Source: Gordius sp. MW1 (Eukaryota > Nematomorpha > Gordioida > Gordea > Gordiidae). Taken from it: a DNA stretch of 64,000 nt. Numbering within the stretch: position 1 is the first letter of the stretch; each line of letters opens with the position of its first letter. The stretch spans positions 20,098,060-20,162,059 of the forward strand of contig OZ038529.1 in NCBI GenBank assembly GCA_964036665.1. The letters are read 5' to 3'. Positions 35,869 through 47,419 of this stretch are shown here, piece after piece. A model generated the notes under the pieces. It ran no database searches, was not told the origin of the DNA, and worked only from the letters and a program-made list of their open reading frames with translations. The translations under genes were made by a program, and so were the position numbers.

Positions 35869-36599
35869 TAGGGCTGCACCGATAATGGTATCGGTATCGG
35901 TACCGATATCACGATTTTTTAAAGATATCGGTATCGGTTATTAATCGTACCGATACCGATACTTAAAACTTTTTTTACAAATATTATATTTATTAGAGCT
36001 CTATATCTATACACTTTTTAAATTAAATTTTACTTGATTGCTCTTAAATCTTATTTATTTTTTCATTGATTTATTCATTCAAATTTCTACCGCCACTTAT
36101 TTATATTATTATGTAAGTTAGTTCGTATTTACAATTTACAATATAATATATTTGGGTCTAAAAGTAAAAGCAAGTCATTAATTTGGAATTATTTTATAAT
36201 TGATGAGAACTCAGCGTCAGCACATATTGCAGCCTGTACAATTGATAACTGCAATAAAAAAGTTTTACATTAGAATATTGGGCAACAAATAGTTCCGATT
36301 TGCCAATATTAGCAACACTGGCCAGAAAATATCTGTTGTCACCCGCCACATCTATCCCTTCTGAATCTATTTTTAGTATAACTGGTGATATTGATAATCC
36401 ACATAGAAGATCTCTTCTACCTGAGACTATCGAAAAATTACTATTTATGAAAAAAAATTTGGAATATTTTAAATAAAGCTTTATAAATATTAACTAACAA
36501 GTCTAATTTTTATAAGATGTAAAATATCGGTATCGGTATATTTATTTACATATCGGTAGTATCGGTATCGATTGAAAATTTGATATCGGTGCAGCCCTA
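35869..36599 (+). mobile_element. hAT element nested in the Helitron, 731 bp
   Basis: Perfect ends TAGGGCTGCACCGATA/TATCGGTGCAGCCCTA with an exact 8-bp duplication ATCATAAC (35861-35868 and 36600-36607). Many TATCGGTA motifs cluster at both ends as subterminal repeats. Internally deleted: only the C-terminus of the transposase remains. Confidence 0.9.
36270..36476 (+). pseudogene. hAT transposase C-terminal (dimerisation) remnant
   Basis: An open frame of 68 codons to a TAA reads EYWATNSSDLPILATLARKY then SPATSIPSESIFS and, later, LLPETIEKLLFMKKNLEYFK. This matches the hAT C-terminal dimerisation region (W-W...P-L-A-x-A-R-x-h-L...P-x-S-E-R-x-F-S). The usual SERxFS is SESIFS here. Catalytic D-D and most of the protein are deleted, so the element is non-autonomous. 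Confidence 0.85.
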
Positions 36600-36680
36600 A
36601 TCATAACCACTTACCGATACACTTATATTATTTTATAAAAATAATGTATATAGCAAAACAACGTTTGCCGGGTCAGCCAG

Positions 36681-37059
36681 TACATATATATATAATTTGC
36701 TTGTGGTTGTAAAAGTTAGCACTTAATACTATGAATATATCGTTTGATTTAAAAAAAAGCACAATTTTTGATTTTGTGTCAAAATTTAATCATAACGAAA
36801 AGACATAAATAGTAATTTACAATAAAATATAGAACATAAATATGCTGGTTAAATGATAAAATAATTTCAGATAATGCTTTTAAGACTTAGTTTTTTTTAA
36901 ACGATAGTAATTTATTCCCAAATAATTAAGTATGTTGTATGCTAAAATATAATAAATTAATGAGCTGGCATCGAGCCATGGATTGAGATTGTATTAGATT
37001 TTACAATTTCCATGGTGATTTTCTGCTTGATGTAGAAAAATTCTGCCTTAAAACACCAC
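36681..37059. other. AT-rich spacer
   Basis: Nothing recognised between the Helitron 3' end and the first hAT fragment. It contains a small inverted pair around ccatggattgagattg and caatttccatgg (36976-37017). Confidence 0.3.
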
Positions 37060-37409
37060 ACGGAAGTTGAATCTCGACGCCTTTAGGCGTTGATGAAAAA
37101 TCAATCACCTTTTTAACGATCCCTATAAGTTAAAAAAAAAGTAGATATCAAAATTTAAAGTATACCTATACAATTCCGAATGTGTGAGATTTTAAAAGAA
37201 TCTGCAATGCTTAAATTTAAGACATGCGATGAACAATGAATGTAGATTGCTGTAGGACAGAGATTTATTATGTTGGTTTGCGATCCATTTTTTGAATCAC
37301 TCATGGGCTCTGGAGCACCATCGTAACCTTGTCTTCTTAATTTTGTTGTATTTATATTGAATTTTTGTAAAGTCTTCAAGATAACTTCAGAAATGCCTTT
37401 TCCAGTCAT
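37060..37409 (-). pseudogene. TTF/ZMYM-type hAT transposase fragment, inverted
   Basis: Minus-strand frame 37409-37155 begins MTGKGISEVILKTLQKFNIN and ends FKISHIRNCIGI. It matches the middle of the plus-strand copy at 38599-38847 and of the copy at 43680-43897. It abuts, head to head, the plus-strand copy starting at 37413, with only a few bases between opposite-strand starts. This suggests a rearrangement junction. Confidence 0.8.
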
Positions 37410-37412
37410 ATC

Positions 37413-40123
37413 ATGGAAAAAAATATAGAAGATAAGGAAAAGATGAAACTTATAGATTTAATCTGGAAGCCAGATATAAAATTTGATTTTCTCAAGGGCA
37501 AACGGAATCTCAAATTTAACTATACATGGTTCAAACAATGGACATGGTTGGCCTACTCTATGCCTCTAGATGGTGCTTTTTGCAAACTCTGTGTTATAAT
37601 GGGCAAAATGACTGGTGGATATGGATCTCATCAGGAGTTAAAAGCCCTCATTACAAGTCCATTTCAAAGTTGGAAAAATGCTGTGGAAACTTTTAAAGGT
37701 CATTCTGGTACTAAATACCAACATTCAATTGAGATGTTCACTTCACTTGAAAATATATACGCCAACAAAAAGGAATCTCTATGTAATCTATTGTCAAAGG
37801 AAAATAGGATTAACAAATTTAAATTAAGAGAGGCACCCTCTATAATAATTGAAACAATCATTTTCTGTGGGAAACAAGGGATTGCCCTTAGAGGTAAGAC
37901 ATAAACATTTAATTTAATTTTTAAAAAGGTCATATGGATTGTGTGTTGCCGCTTAATATGCAAAGAAAGAAAAATTCTAACGAAGGAAATTTCCGGGAAC
38001 TTCTAGTATTTTTAGCAGAAAATAGCGATCAAGTATGCAACGCTTTGACAGAATGTCCTAAAAATGCAATGTATCTTTCCCCCCGTATCCAAAATGAAAT
38101 CATCTCAATAATCGGCCTAGGCTATGTATTCTCGATTTTGAGTGATAAATAACAAAACGTAAAACGCATTTCTTAAACGTTCCATTGCATCTAATCCTAA
38201 CCCTAACCTAAAACGCTGACCTAAAACCCTAACCCCGAACCTTAACCCTGTCCCTTAAAGATAATTTTGACTTGAAAGGATTTTTTTTAAACAATAACAC
38301 ACAAATTCGAACGCGATGATTGCGCTCGGAAATGGAACGTTTAAGAAATGCGTTTTACGTTTTGTTATTTATCACTCAAAATCGAGAATACATAGCCTGG
38401 TTCTCAATAATCTCACATATGATAAAATCCCAGATTGTAACAAAAATAAACGCTGCTCCTTTTTTTGCAATATTAGTCGATGAAACCACAGATATCTCAA
38501 CTCGGGAACATATGGCTCTAGTAGTAAGATATTTAGATGTGGATTCAACACCAATCGTTGTAAAAGAGGAATTTTTGCTATATGTTAGCATACATGATAT
38601 GACTGGAAAAGGCATATCTGAAATTATCCTGAAGACTTTAAAAGAATTGAACATAAATACAACAAAATTGAGGGGACAAGGTTACGATGATGCTCCAGCC
38701 ATGAGTGGTGTAAAAAATGGATTGCAAACTTACATAAGAAATGTCTATCGTACTGCAATCTATATTCACTGTTCATCGCATGTGTTAAATTTAAGCATTG
38801 CCGATTCTTGCAAAATTTCACATATTCTGCATTGTATAGGTATATTTTAAATTTTAATATATAATTTTTTCAACTTATAGGGATCGTTAAAAAGGTCAAT
38901 GATTTTTTATCAAAGCCTAAAAGGCAATATTTGTTTGATTCAATTGTAAAGTCTTCAGATTCCGAAAATTTGAAATTAAAAACCCTCTGTGAAACAAGAT
39001 GGGTTCAAAAGCATCAAGCAATAAACCGCTTTTTTGAATTAAGAGATTCAATCATCACAACCCTTGAGCAGATTAGTGAATGAGCAGACAATGATTCCTC
39101 TTTGGGTGCCATGCTATTAGTATCACTTAAAACTGGCCATTTTTGGTTATCATTACACACATTAATGCAAGTCTTTGCTTATACTCTAAATCTTAGCATT
39201 CATTTGCAAAGCGTTGACCTGACTTATCACAGGCAATAAATGCGGCCCAAAACGTTGTGGAAGCCATTAAATTAATTAGAAATAATTCTCAGGTAGAATT
39301 TTTCAGGATTTTTGAAGATGTCACATTGATGGGAAAACAATATGGCTTTGAGATTTCGATTCCCAAAGGAAATGCCCAACAAACCCCAGAGGCTTATTAT
39401 AGAATTACGCTGTATAATGCATTCTTAGACACATTTTTGGTAGAAATGGACACAAGGTTTCTTCAGAATAAACAAATTCTTATAGGATTTCATGCTTTAC
39501 TACTAAAACCACCTGTAAAGCTATCGGAAGCTAAACTGGCAAACTTTTTGAATTTAGCTAATTTTTATGGTGATGATTTGAATGGAAATCAAGAACTTTA
39601 CGAGGCTGAGATTAAACTCTGGTATCAATCATTTAAAGATAGTAACCCTGAAGCCCTCCCTTCCAATGCACTAAATGCATTGTCCTATCATTCTTCCAAG
39701 CTGCTCCTATATCCAAATATAAAAGTGTTATACCAGATTTTAGCAACACTCCCAGTAACATCTTGTTCAAATGAAAGAAGCTTTTCTACTCTGAGAAGAC
39801 TCAAAACTTACTTGAGAAATACAACGGGTCAAGAGAGGTTAATATATTTTATTTATTAAAAACTCTTAATTTTGTATAGGCTCATAGGTTTGACCTTGTT
39901 GAATATTTATTGAGATTTAGTTCCAGACACTCAAGATATGTTAAATGAATTTTTGTCTAAATTGCGCAGATAATTTTTTCCCGTACTATTTCATCAAATT
40001 ATATGATATGACGTTTATAATAAATATCTTTTGTGAATGTGTTTGTATTTAAATAAATTGTATAATTAATGCGATTTTTATTTAAACCCCCCCCCCTGCA
40101 GAAAAATCCTGTGTACGCCCCTG
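37413..40123 (+). pseudogene. TTF/ZMYM-type hAT transposase, copy 1 (interrupted)
   Basis: Frames at 37413-37904, 37934-38152, 38320-38850, 38880-39240 and 39257-39859. Order: TTF-type finger region (IDLIWKPDIKFDF, FCKLCVIMGK), DUF4371-like part (NEGNFRELLVFL), RNase H-like core with AILVDETTDIS and later HCSSHVLNLSIADS, and the C-terminal dimerisation motif LPVTSCSNERSFSTLRRLKT. These are 52-kDa-repressor/ZMYM1-like hAT transposases. The 3' terminus is at 40108-40123 (inverted CAGGGGCGTACACAGG). A 288-bp MITE splits the frame at 38114-38401 and a stop lies at about 39083. The 5' end is cut at 37413. Confidence 0.9.
38114..38401. mobile_element. Mutator-like MITE, 288 bp, 11-bp TSD, with telomere-like core
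   Basis: Terminal inverted repeats of 68 bp (38119-38186 and 38331-38398) begin AGGCTATGTATTCTCGATTT. The exact 11-bp duplication TCTCAATAATC flanks the insert (38103-38113 and 38402-38412). Removing the insert and one duplication restores the hAT frame seen in the copy at about 43480. Long TIRs with 9-11 bp duplications are typical of Mutator-like elements. The central 144 bp contain a degenerate CCTAACCCTAACC array (about 38191-38255). Confidence 0.9.
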
Positions 40124-40125
40124 AG

Positions 40126-41955
40126 ACAAAGTATTAAGTGCATTAGCAGGGAGTGCATCGAATCTACATTCTTTGGATGATTAATACCATAGTTTTATAT
40201 AGGCTGTGTATTGTTCTTTGCCCCTTCCGAAAAATCAATATAAAAATTAATCAATTCCAAATAGTTTTGCAGTTTTTCTGTAGAAAGTATGACTGGGTGA
40301 TGCAACATAAGAGTGAAGCCCCCATAATTATTTTTTATTCTGTTGAAATCTTTGATCCATTTCTACCAGAAATGTGTCCAAAAATATGCTATACATTGTA
40401 ATCTTAAAATACTCCTCTGGTGTTTGTTTTTTGTTTCCTATTGGAATCGTAATCTAAAACCATATTGTTGCCTCAAAAATGTCACATTCTTATAAATACT
40501 CTACAAATCATCTGAAGAAATATTTTTAATCTGTTATGATCTCCTCCACTACTTTTTCAGCAGCTTATGCCTGCGATAAGTCACGTTTACACTTTGCAAA
40601 TTAGTGATAAGATTCATTGTAAAAGCAAACACCTGTTCTACCATGTCTAATGCCAACCAAAAAAGTGCTGTCTTTAGGGTTGAAATTTAAAACATACAGT
40701 GGAGGATTTATGGTAAGCCCATTCGTTTAAAAGGTCCATATATAGGATATTTAGATTCAAAAAATCTTTGGATTGCCTGGTGTTTTTAAACCCTTCTTTT
40801 TCACAGAGGGTTGTTTATTTAAGATTATAAATGTTTGAAGATTTTATTATTGAATAAAAATGTTTGGCTTATTAGGTGTCAATAAAAATTCGATGACTTT
40901 TTTAACAATACCTATTAATTCAAAAATAATGTAAATATACACATTTAAATCATACTTATACACTTTCTGATATGGGGAATTTTACAAGCTCAGCATTGCC
41001 CAATTAAATCTTGAAATAATGTATAAATATTTCTGTGGGATAAAGGTTTCTTATAGATGTCTGCACACCATTTTTTAGCCCACTCATGGCTCGAGCACCA
41101 TCATAGCTCCAATTTATCAATACTCATTTTTAGATCTTTTAGGCTTTTCAGTATCGCCTCAGATAGAACTTTCCCCGTCATGTCATGCATATCACATACT
41201 GGAAAATGTTCTTTAATCATGATTGACCCTGAATTTAAGTCCAAGTAACATATTAAATAGTCACTTATTCGTGAGCTGAAATAATTATAGTCTCATCCAC
41301 TAATATCGGGAAAATTGACATTATGGTTTGAATCATTTGCTATTATCTCTATAATCTCGTTTTGAGTTTAAGATAAATATAAGTAGCATTTTCGACACTC
41401 TTTTGATGCCTTGCAGACTTTATCACTGTAATATGACAAATAAAAGCTTCCCCAAATTTCCTTCATTATATCTTTTTTTCTTGGCATATCAAGGGGTAAA
41501 GCACCATAATCAAGACGACCCTTTAAATATTAAATTAAAGTTTATATCAACCTCTTCACAAAAAATAATTTTTTGAATTATTGTATATAATACGTTTTTG
41601 ATTTTAAACTGATTAGTTAAATTTTCTTGTGTTATCAAAGTACAAATTGATTTTTTTATTAAAATTCATATTTTCCAGTTATTTATTATCTCAATGGCAT
41701 GCAAATGATATTTAGCAGATGAACGGGCTTTAAAGATCTAGAAAACTTTTATATTTTCAAAAAGATTGTGATAAGGACTTTTATTTCCTAAAGGGATCCA
41801 TAATTAGCCATTTTTTGGCTATTAGAACATAATATTGGCAAAATGCACCTTGTAGAATTTTAGAATAAAGTTACCTAGATTGCTTAAACCATGTATATTT
41901 AAAAATTAAATTGCCTATTTGGGGAAGTTATATCCTAGATCCGGTTTCCAAATTA
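40126..41955 (-). pseudogene. TTF/ZMYM-type hAT transposase, copy 3 (highly decayed, inverted)
   Basis: On the minus strand: LIWKPDLGYNFPK (about 41955-41915), the DETI/D-T-region around 41300, SEAILKSLKDLKMSIDKLEL (about 41170-41110), and the LPANALNTL motif at about 40155-40130, where it ends against the 3' terminus of copy 1. Stops and frameshifts throughout. It lies tail to tail with copy 1. Confidence 0.75.
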
Positions 41956-42374
41956 GTGCCATGAGTTTAATTTTTCCATGTCCTCGCTGGGTACCTTAAC
42001 AAAATATGTCATAATTTTTATCTTATTAATTGTAATATCGATTGTTGATGAACATGTGGAATCACGAGCATCATTATTGACTAATTTAAAAACGTTATTT
42101 AAATTAACTAAAATTTTTACCAAGTTCTTGTTGTATAGGCAAGTAACAATGTTGCCGTTATTAAATACTAATCTGGCTATTAAAATAACTATTAATTTAA
42201 GAATTTTAGATATAACCGTTAAGAGTTTTCTTCAGAGTTTAACAAATTTAGTCTTGGTCGTTTCTAATTTGGTTGGAAGTCAATTTCAATAAAACGTTAA
42301 TCATGTTGCAACAAGGAGTATATTTTTAAAAATTTCTAACGCAACGAAAATTAAATTTATTTATACTATTTAGT
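41956..42374. other. Spacer between inverted and direct hAT copies
   Basis: Holds a 104-codon plus-strand frame (41978-42292) with a hydrophobic start. Its composition is strongly Leu/Ile/Asn, as expected of random AT-rich DNA, and no motif is visible. Possibly 5' sequence of copy 3. Confidence 0.3.
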
Positions 42375-44850
42375 CAGTGGCGTATAGGGGGGGGGGGACG
42401 CCCCCTCAGGGATAAAAAAAAATTTTTTTGCTTTACATAATAAATATTTCAAAATTAATGCCATGCAATTATTTAAATAAGCTTGTAAGAACACGGGTTT
42501 TTTTCGCTTAAATGTACAAAATTTTCCTTGTAGTTATAAAAAAGTTTCCGCCATCTTTTATGAATTCCTCTAATACTATGAATAAAAGAAAAGGTACTAT
42601 GCTTGACTTCTGCGTCAAAAAAATAACTAACGAAAAAGATATTAATTGCAGCTCTAAATCAAAACCTGAATCTTCTGGTAAGACCTTTAAATAAATTCAA
42701 ATTATATGCTTTTAGTCATTAGCAAAGATTTCATTCCCTCTACAACCGAAGCCATCTCAACAAAGAACATAAATATTTATGATATAGGAAATTTTTTGAA
42801 AAAAAATATAGACAATATGGAAAGGATTAAAGTTATTAATTTAATTTGGAAGCCAGATTCAGAATATGCCTTTCCTAAGGGTAAACGTAATTTAAAATTC
42901 AATTATACCTGGATGAAACTATATCCATGGTTGGCATATTCAGAGTCTCTTCACGGGGCCTTTTGTAAATTCTGTGTAATTATGGGCAAAAGAACTGGTG
43001 GATATGTATCTCACCAGGAATTAAAAGCCCTAATTACACGTCCATTCCAAAAATGGAAAAATGCTTTGGAAGTTTTCAAAGTACTTGCTTCTGCTAAATA
43101 TCATAAGCATTCGATTGAAACTTTTAATTCATTGGAGAATATTTATACCAATAAAAAAATCAATTTGTAATTTATTAACAGAAGAAAATAGGATGAATAA
43201 ATAAATTAAGACAGACACTCATTGTTAATTGAAACAATCATCTTCTGTGGAAAACAAGGGATTCCTCTCAGAGGTATAAATATAAACATATAATTAATTT
43301 TTAAAAAAGTCATATAGATTATGGTGCTTTACCACTTAGAGTTTAAAGAAACATAAACTATAATCAAGGGAATTTTGAGAACTCTTACTATTTCTATCAA
43401 ACCATAGTGATAAAGTTTGCCAGGTTTAAAAGATTGCCCTAAAATGCAACGCATATATCTCCTAATAATTAAAATGAAATTATTAGCATAATTTCACACA
43501 TGATTCAATCCAAAATTGTAGAAGAAGTAAATAATGCTCCTTATTTTGCAATATTAGCAGATAAAACTGCTGATATTTCAACCCATGAACAATTGTCTTT
43601 AGTTGTTCGGTATTTGGATTGTATTCAACACCTAAAGGTGTGAAAGAGCACTTTTTATTATATGTAAATATAAAGGAATGACTGGAAGAGGCCTCTCTGA
43701 AGTTATCTTAAAGGCTTTACAAATTGAGAGGACAAGGTTATGATGGTGCTCCAGCCATGAGTGGGTTGAAAAATGGTATTCAAACACATATTAGAAGTAT
43801 TTATCCCACAGCAATTTATATTCATTGTTCTGCGCATGTCTTAAATCTTGGTATTGCAGATTCTTGCAAAGTTTCACAAATTCTAAATTGTACAGGTATA
43901 ATTAAAAAAAGTAGTTGATTTTTTATCAACACCAAAGAGACAAAGTTGGTTCGAGTCAATTGTAAAGTCTTCAGACGATAGAAACTTGAAATTAAAAACC
44001 TTTTATGAAACAAGATGGGTTCAGAAACACAATGCTATTATACAAATTTTTGAACTTAAAGATTCAATTATTTCAACTCTTGAGATTTGTGATTGGACAG
44101 ATAATGAATCTTCCTCAGGCGCCATGTTGTTAGTCCTCTTAAAACTGGTCATTTTGGTTAGCTTAATACATGTTAAAGCAAGTTTTTCTTATACTTTCAA
44201 TCTAAGCATTCATTTGCAAAAAGTAAACCTGGACTTAATAGAACGACTTAATGCAGCAGGAAATATTGTAGAAGCAATCCAACTGATTTGAACTAATTCT
44301 TTGGATGAATTTTGCATGATTTTTAAAAATGTCACTTTGCTGGGAAGACAATATGTTTTGAGATATTAGTCCCCAGAGGAATGCCCATCAAATACCAGAA
44401 AAATATTATAGAAACATTGTATAATGTTTTTTAGATACGTTTTTAAATGAAATGGATTCTAGATCCCTTCAGAATAAACAAATTCTCATGGGATTTAATT
44501 CTTTACTCTTACAACCGCCAGTTACACTATGTGAAGAAAAAGTTAAAAACTTTTTACAATTAGCAAATTTTTATGGTGATGATCTAAATGGCAATGATGA
44601 ACTCTACAAGGCTGAAATTCAGCTATGGTATCAATCATTCAAAGAATGCCAACCTGATAACCTCCCTTCAAATGCACTACACACATTATCTGATCATGCT
44701 TCAAGGCTGATCTTATACCCTAACATAAAAACATTATATGAGATTTTAGCAACACTTCCAGTTCCGACCTGTTCAAATGAAAGAAGTTTTTCTACATTAA
44801 TAAGACTTATTGGTCAAGAAATAACCCATATAATGAGTAAATAAAGTTGA
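42375..44850 (+). pseudogene. TTF/ZMYM-type hAT transposase, copy 2
   Basis: The 5' terminus CAGTGGCGTATAGGGG begins at 42375. Frames 42560-42694 (MNSSNTMNKRKGTMLDFCVK, the usual N-terminus of this group), 42706-43170 (VINLIWKPDSEYAFPKGKRN, TTF finger FCKFCVIMGK), a stop-ridden DDE region at about 43490-43640, 43724-43918 (HCSAHVLNLGIADS), 43986-44291 and 44452-44844 (CSNERSFSTL). The TGG-to-stop changes and small deletions make it dead. No 3' terminus was found after 44850. Confidence 0.88.
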
Positions 44851-45786
44851 AATAAAATACATATTCTTTAACAAGAAATAAATTAAATCTAAATTTGATT
44901 TAAATAATTTATCAATTGCTCGTCAGTCTATTGCTTACTAAGGAACAGACTCTAGGGACATATGTGGGCGCATGTCCCGAGTAGTTTTAAGTCATTTTAG
45001 ATAGGGCTGCGTAAATTATGGAATGGGCTCTCGACCATTGAAACATATCTATGTCTGAGCTAGCTAACTCTTTACAAAAATGATACTTATGTTTGTAACT
45101 TTAATTCTCTTCAATTTAGCCGTCATTATAAAATTTTATAAGTATGCATTTTTAAAATGTTGTTTCTATAGGTTATCAATATGGATACTAACATCGGGGG
45201 AGCCAAAGTCCCTTTTTTCTATATTACTAACTCTGGGTTGTAGAAGCGGTATTTCTTTGACTTGGTCTATCAACAGTAAAATACCTCCATCCAAGTTTAT
45301 GAGTTGGCGTTAAAATATTTTTCATTCTAGGATCCATCATAACGGCGATATAATTCTCTAGCGATGATATATACTCAACTCATAAATACACTTTTTCCAA
45401 TCTCAAGGGCCTCTTCAAACATGCTTCCCTTTTCAAAAATTTTTAATAAAAATTTTTTCAATCTTTTTGGAAAACAAAGGACAATCACACGTCTAAATTT
45501 AATATCCAATAAGGGTATCACGCTTGGCATAGCTCAATAAAAAATAAAACATTTGTAACCAAATTCCAGAAATCTACGAAATACATGCAAGAATATGCAA
45601 GAGATGGCCAAGAATAAGATTACCCTTTATGAGTACAAGTCGGAATATCAAATTTTTAATGTTATAGTGTATGAAAAAGGTATAATTATTTTAATTAATG
45701 TCTTAAATGTTTTTAGAATATATGGGCTATCGATCATCTTTTAGATACCCACAACTACCCCTGTTAAGATGGAAACTCTGTTAATG
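44851..45786. other. Interval without recognised features
   Basis: No gene or terminal-repeat pair recognised. Short ORFs here (e.g. 45080-45313) show no motif. Confidence 0.35.
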
Positions 45787-45844
45787 TTTAGTCGACTAAA
45801 ACCAAAAGTCACCAAACAAAACCCAGCCGTTTTTACAACACTAA
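45787..45844. mobile_element. Half copy of the TAGTGTTGT hAT MITE
   Basis: Starts TTTAGTCGACTAAAACCAAA and ends CCAGCCGTTTTTACAACACT plus A, i.e. the right half of the family seen at 3175 and 32905. The left half is missing. Confidence 0.65.
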
Positions 45845-45949
45845 TGGATACATTATATAAATTGAAGTTTTTCTAGAGCCATTTAATAAATGACAACCGA
45901 GCTTACATCCCACAGAAGTACCGTCGGGATTGTTCTTGTGTTTTTATCG

Positions 45950-46511
45950 TTATTAAATATCTGGAGAAGGGACCATGCTAAAAGAAGCCTCAGCGAAAAT
46001 AATCGATAAAAGTGCCACTACTAGAAATTTACATGGCTATTGTGCTGGACCCTAGAATTAAGAAGGCTTTAATGCCAAAGTTCATGGACTTGAATGTTAA
46101 TCACTTTACGTTTATCTTTTATTTTATTTAGGGTTTATGGATCAATTTGAAGAGACATATAACTCATACAACCCTGATATAAATAATAATTAAGACCATG
46201 AAAGCGTTTCTCTGTCGCCCCTGATGTCGATATTAAAATTTAAAATTGCATACTTATGTAATTTGAATAAGGCGGCTGAATTTCAGCCAAATAAAAGAGG
46301 GGAATTAATAAATTATTTGCGCGAAGAGTTAGCGGGCTCTGACATGGATATATTTGATTGGTGGAAAGCCCATTCCACAATATACACAATACTTTCAAAA
46401 ACACAAAACTATTTGGCACAAGCGCCTACATCAGTCCCTAGCGAAAGAATATTTTCGTCGGCCGTCAATATGCTGACAAATGAAGGAAGAAATTGTCGTC
46501 TTCTAATTTAA
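45950..46511 (+). pseudogene. ZBED-type hAT transposase 3' remnant
   Basis: MAIVLDPRIKKALMPKFMDL (about 46032-46091) corresponds to the conserved LDPRxK region. The frame at 46224-46511 gives FDWWKAHSTIYTILSKTQNY then APTSVPSERIFSSA, the classic hAT dimerisation motif with W-W and P-x-S-E-R-x-F-S-x-A. It is a different hAT lineage from the TTF-type copies next door. The catalytic region is missing. Confidence 0.85.
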
Positions 46512-47419
46512 AATATAACTTATGTCTAAATAGCTGGAACAATTTATATGATTAGTTATATTTTATTGGTTTCAATTGTTATACTCTCTCTCTATGTTGA
46601 TAAATAGATTTTAAAATGTTTAGTGTGTTTTTATAGATAAACTTTTTCAAAAATATAAGTAGAAAAGAGTTTCAAAATAAGCTTAATTGCCATAAAAGGA
46701 CAATTTGTTGAGGAATAATTACAAAAGAATAGAAGTCACATCACAGAGCTGTGAAAGCATAACTTAAATCAAATTAAAAAAATTCAATTAAATTAAATAT
46801 TAATCCAAATCTCGTGAAACTCATCGAATAATTATAATAGAGGGTGTTTTAAATCACGATCTGCAATATTAATTATTTGGTGCCTAGCGTTTATTTAGTT
46901 ACGAAACGCAATACGAGGCGTAGTTAAAAAGAAACAAAAAAGGTCTAATTATATCCTCAAAAACGATTCAAACCACAAAAATTATTAATATCCTCAGCAT
47001 CCTCCATGATTTTAAGCCACGTGAAATCGCCTAGAGATCAAATAGCCACTTCCGCGTAGAGGTTAACCCGCGGAAAAATTGCCTCTCTTTGACCTATTCC
47101 TTTTTTTATTACAAAGATTCCAGAACCATTCATAAAATCGTAAAACGGATCTTAGTATACCGTGCGCTAATTAAAAACGTCTTAGGGTATACCCGGTATA
47201 CCACATGGATACTGCAAGTGGCAAATTAATTTGCTATATGCAGAGCCTTTTTTCTCTATAAATTTACCATAATTCAAAAATCAAACGTTTTAGTTCAAAA
47301 CAAGTGAATTGGAGCTCTGATTTAACTGTTATATAAAAAACACGAAATGACTGTTGATCGGTTCACTTAATAACATTAGACAGATGAGAGAGACAAAAAA
47401 AGGAGACACACACACTAAC
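46512..47419. other. Interval without recognised features
   Basis: Lies downstream of the last recognised exon of the 47-62 kb gene and may be its intron or 3' flank. No motif found. Confidence 0.3.

Larger units (their letters stand above)
33311..36680 (+). mobile_element. Helitron, near full length
   Basis: The 5' end TCTAATATATAAAATGCTCG follows an A, and the 3' end TTTGCCGGGTCAGCCAG is followed by T. This fits Helitron insertion between A and T with 5'-TC and a CTAG-like terminus (here CCAG). The interior encodes a decayed Rep-helicase C-terminal half (separate entry). A hAT element (35869-36599) lies just before the 3' end. Without it and its 8-bp duplication, the Helitron is about 2.63 kb, much shorter than autonomous ones, so most of the Rep half is deleted. 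Confidence 0.8.

Noticed and set aside
41978-42292. 104-codon plus-strand ORF with a hydrophobic start
   Set aside because: The composition is what AT-rich DNA gives by chance, and it overlaps the likely 5' part of an inverted hAT copy.
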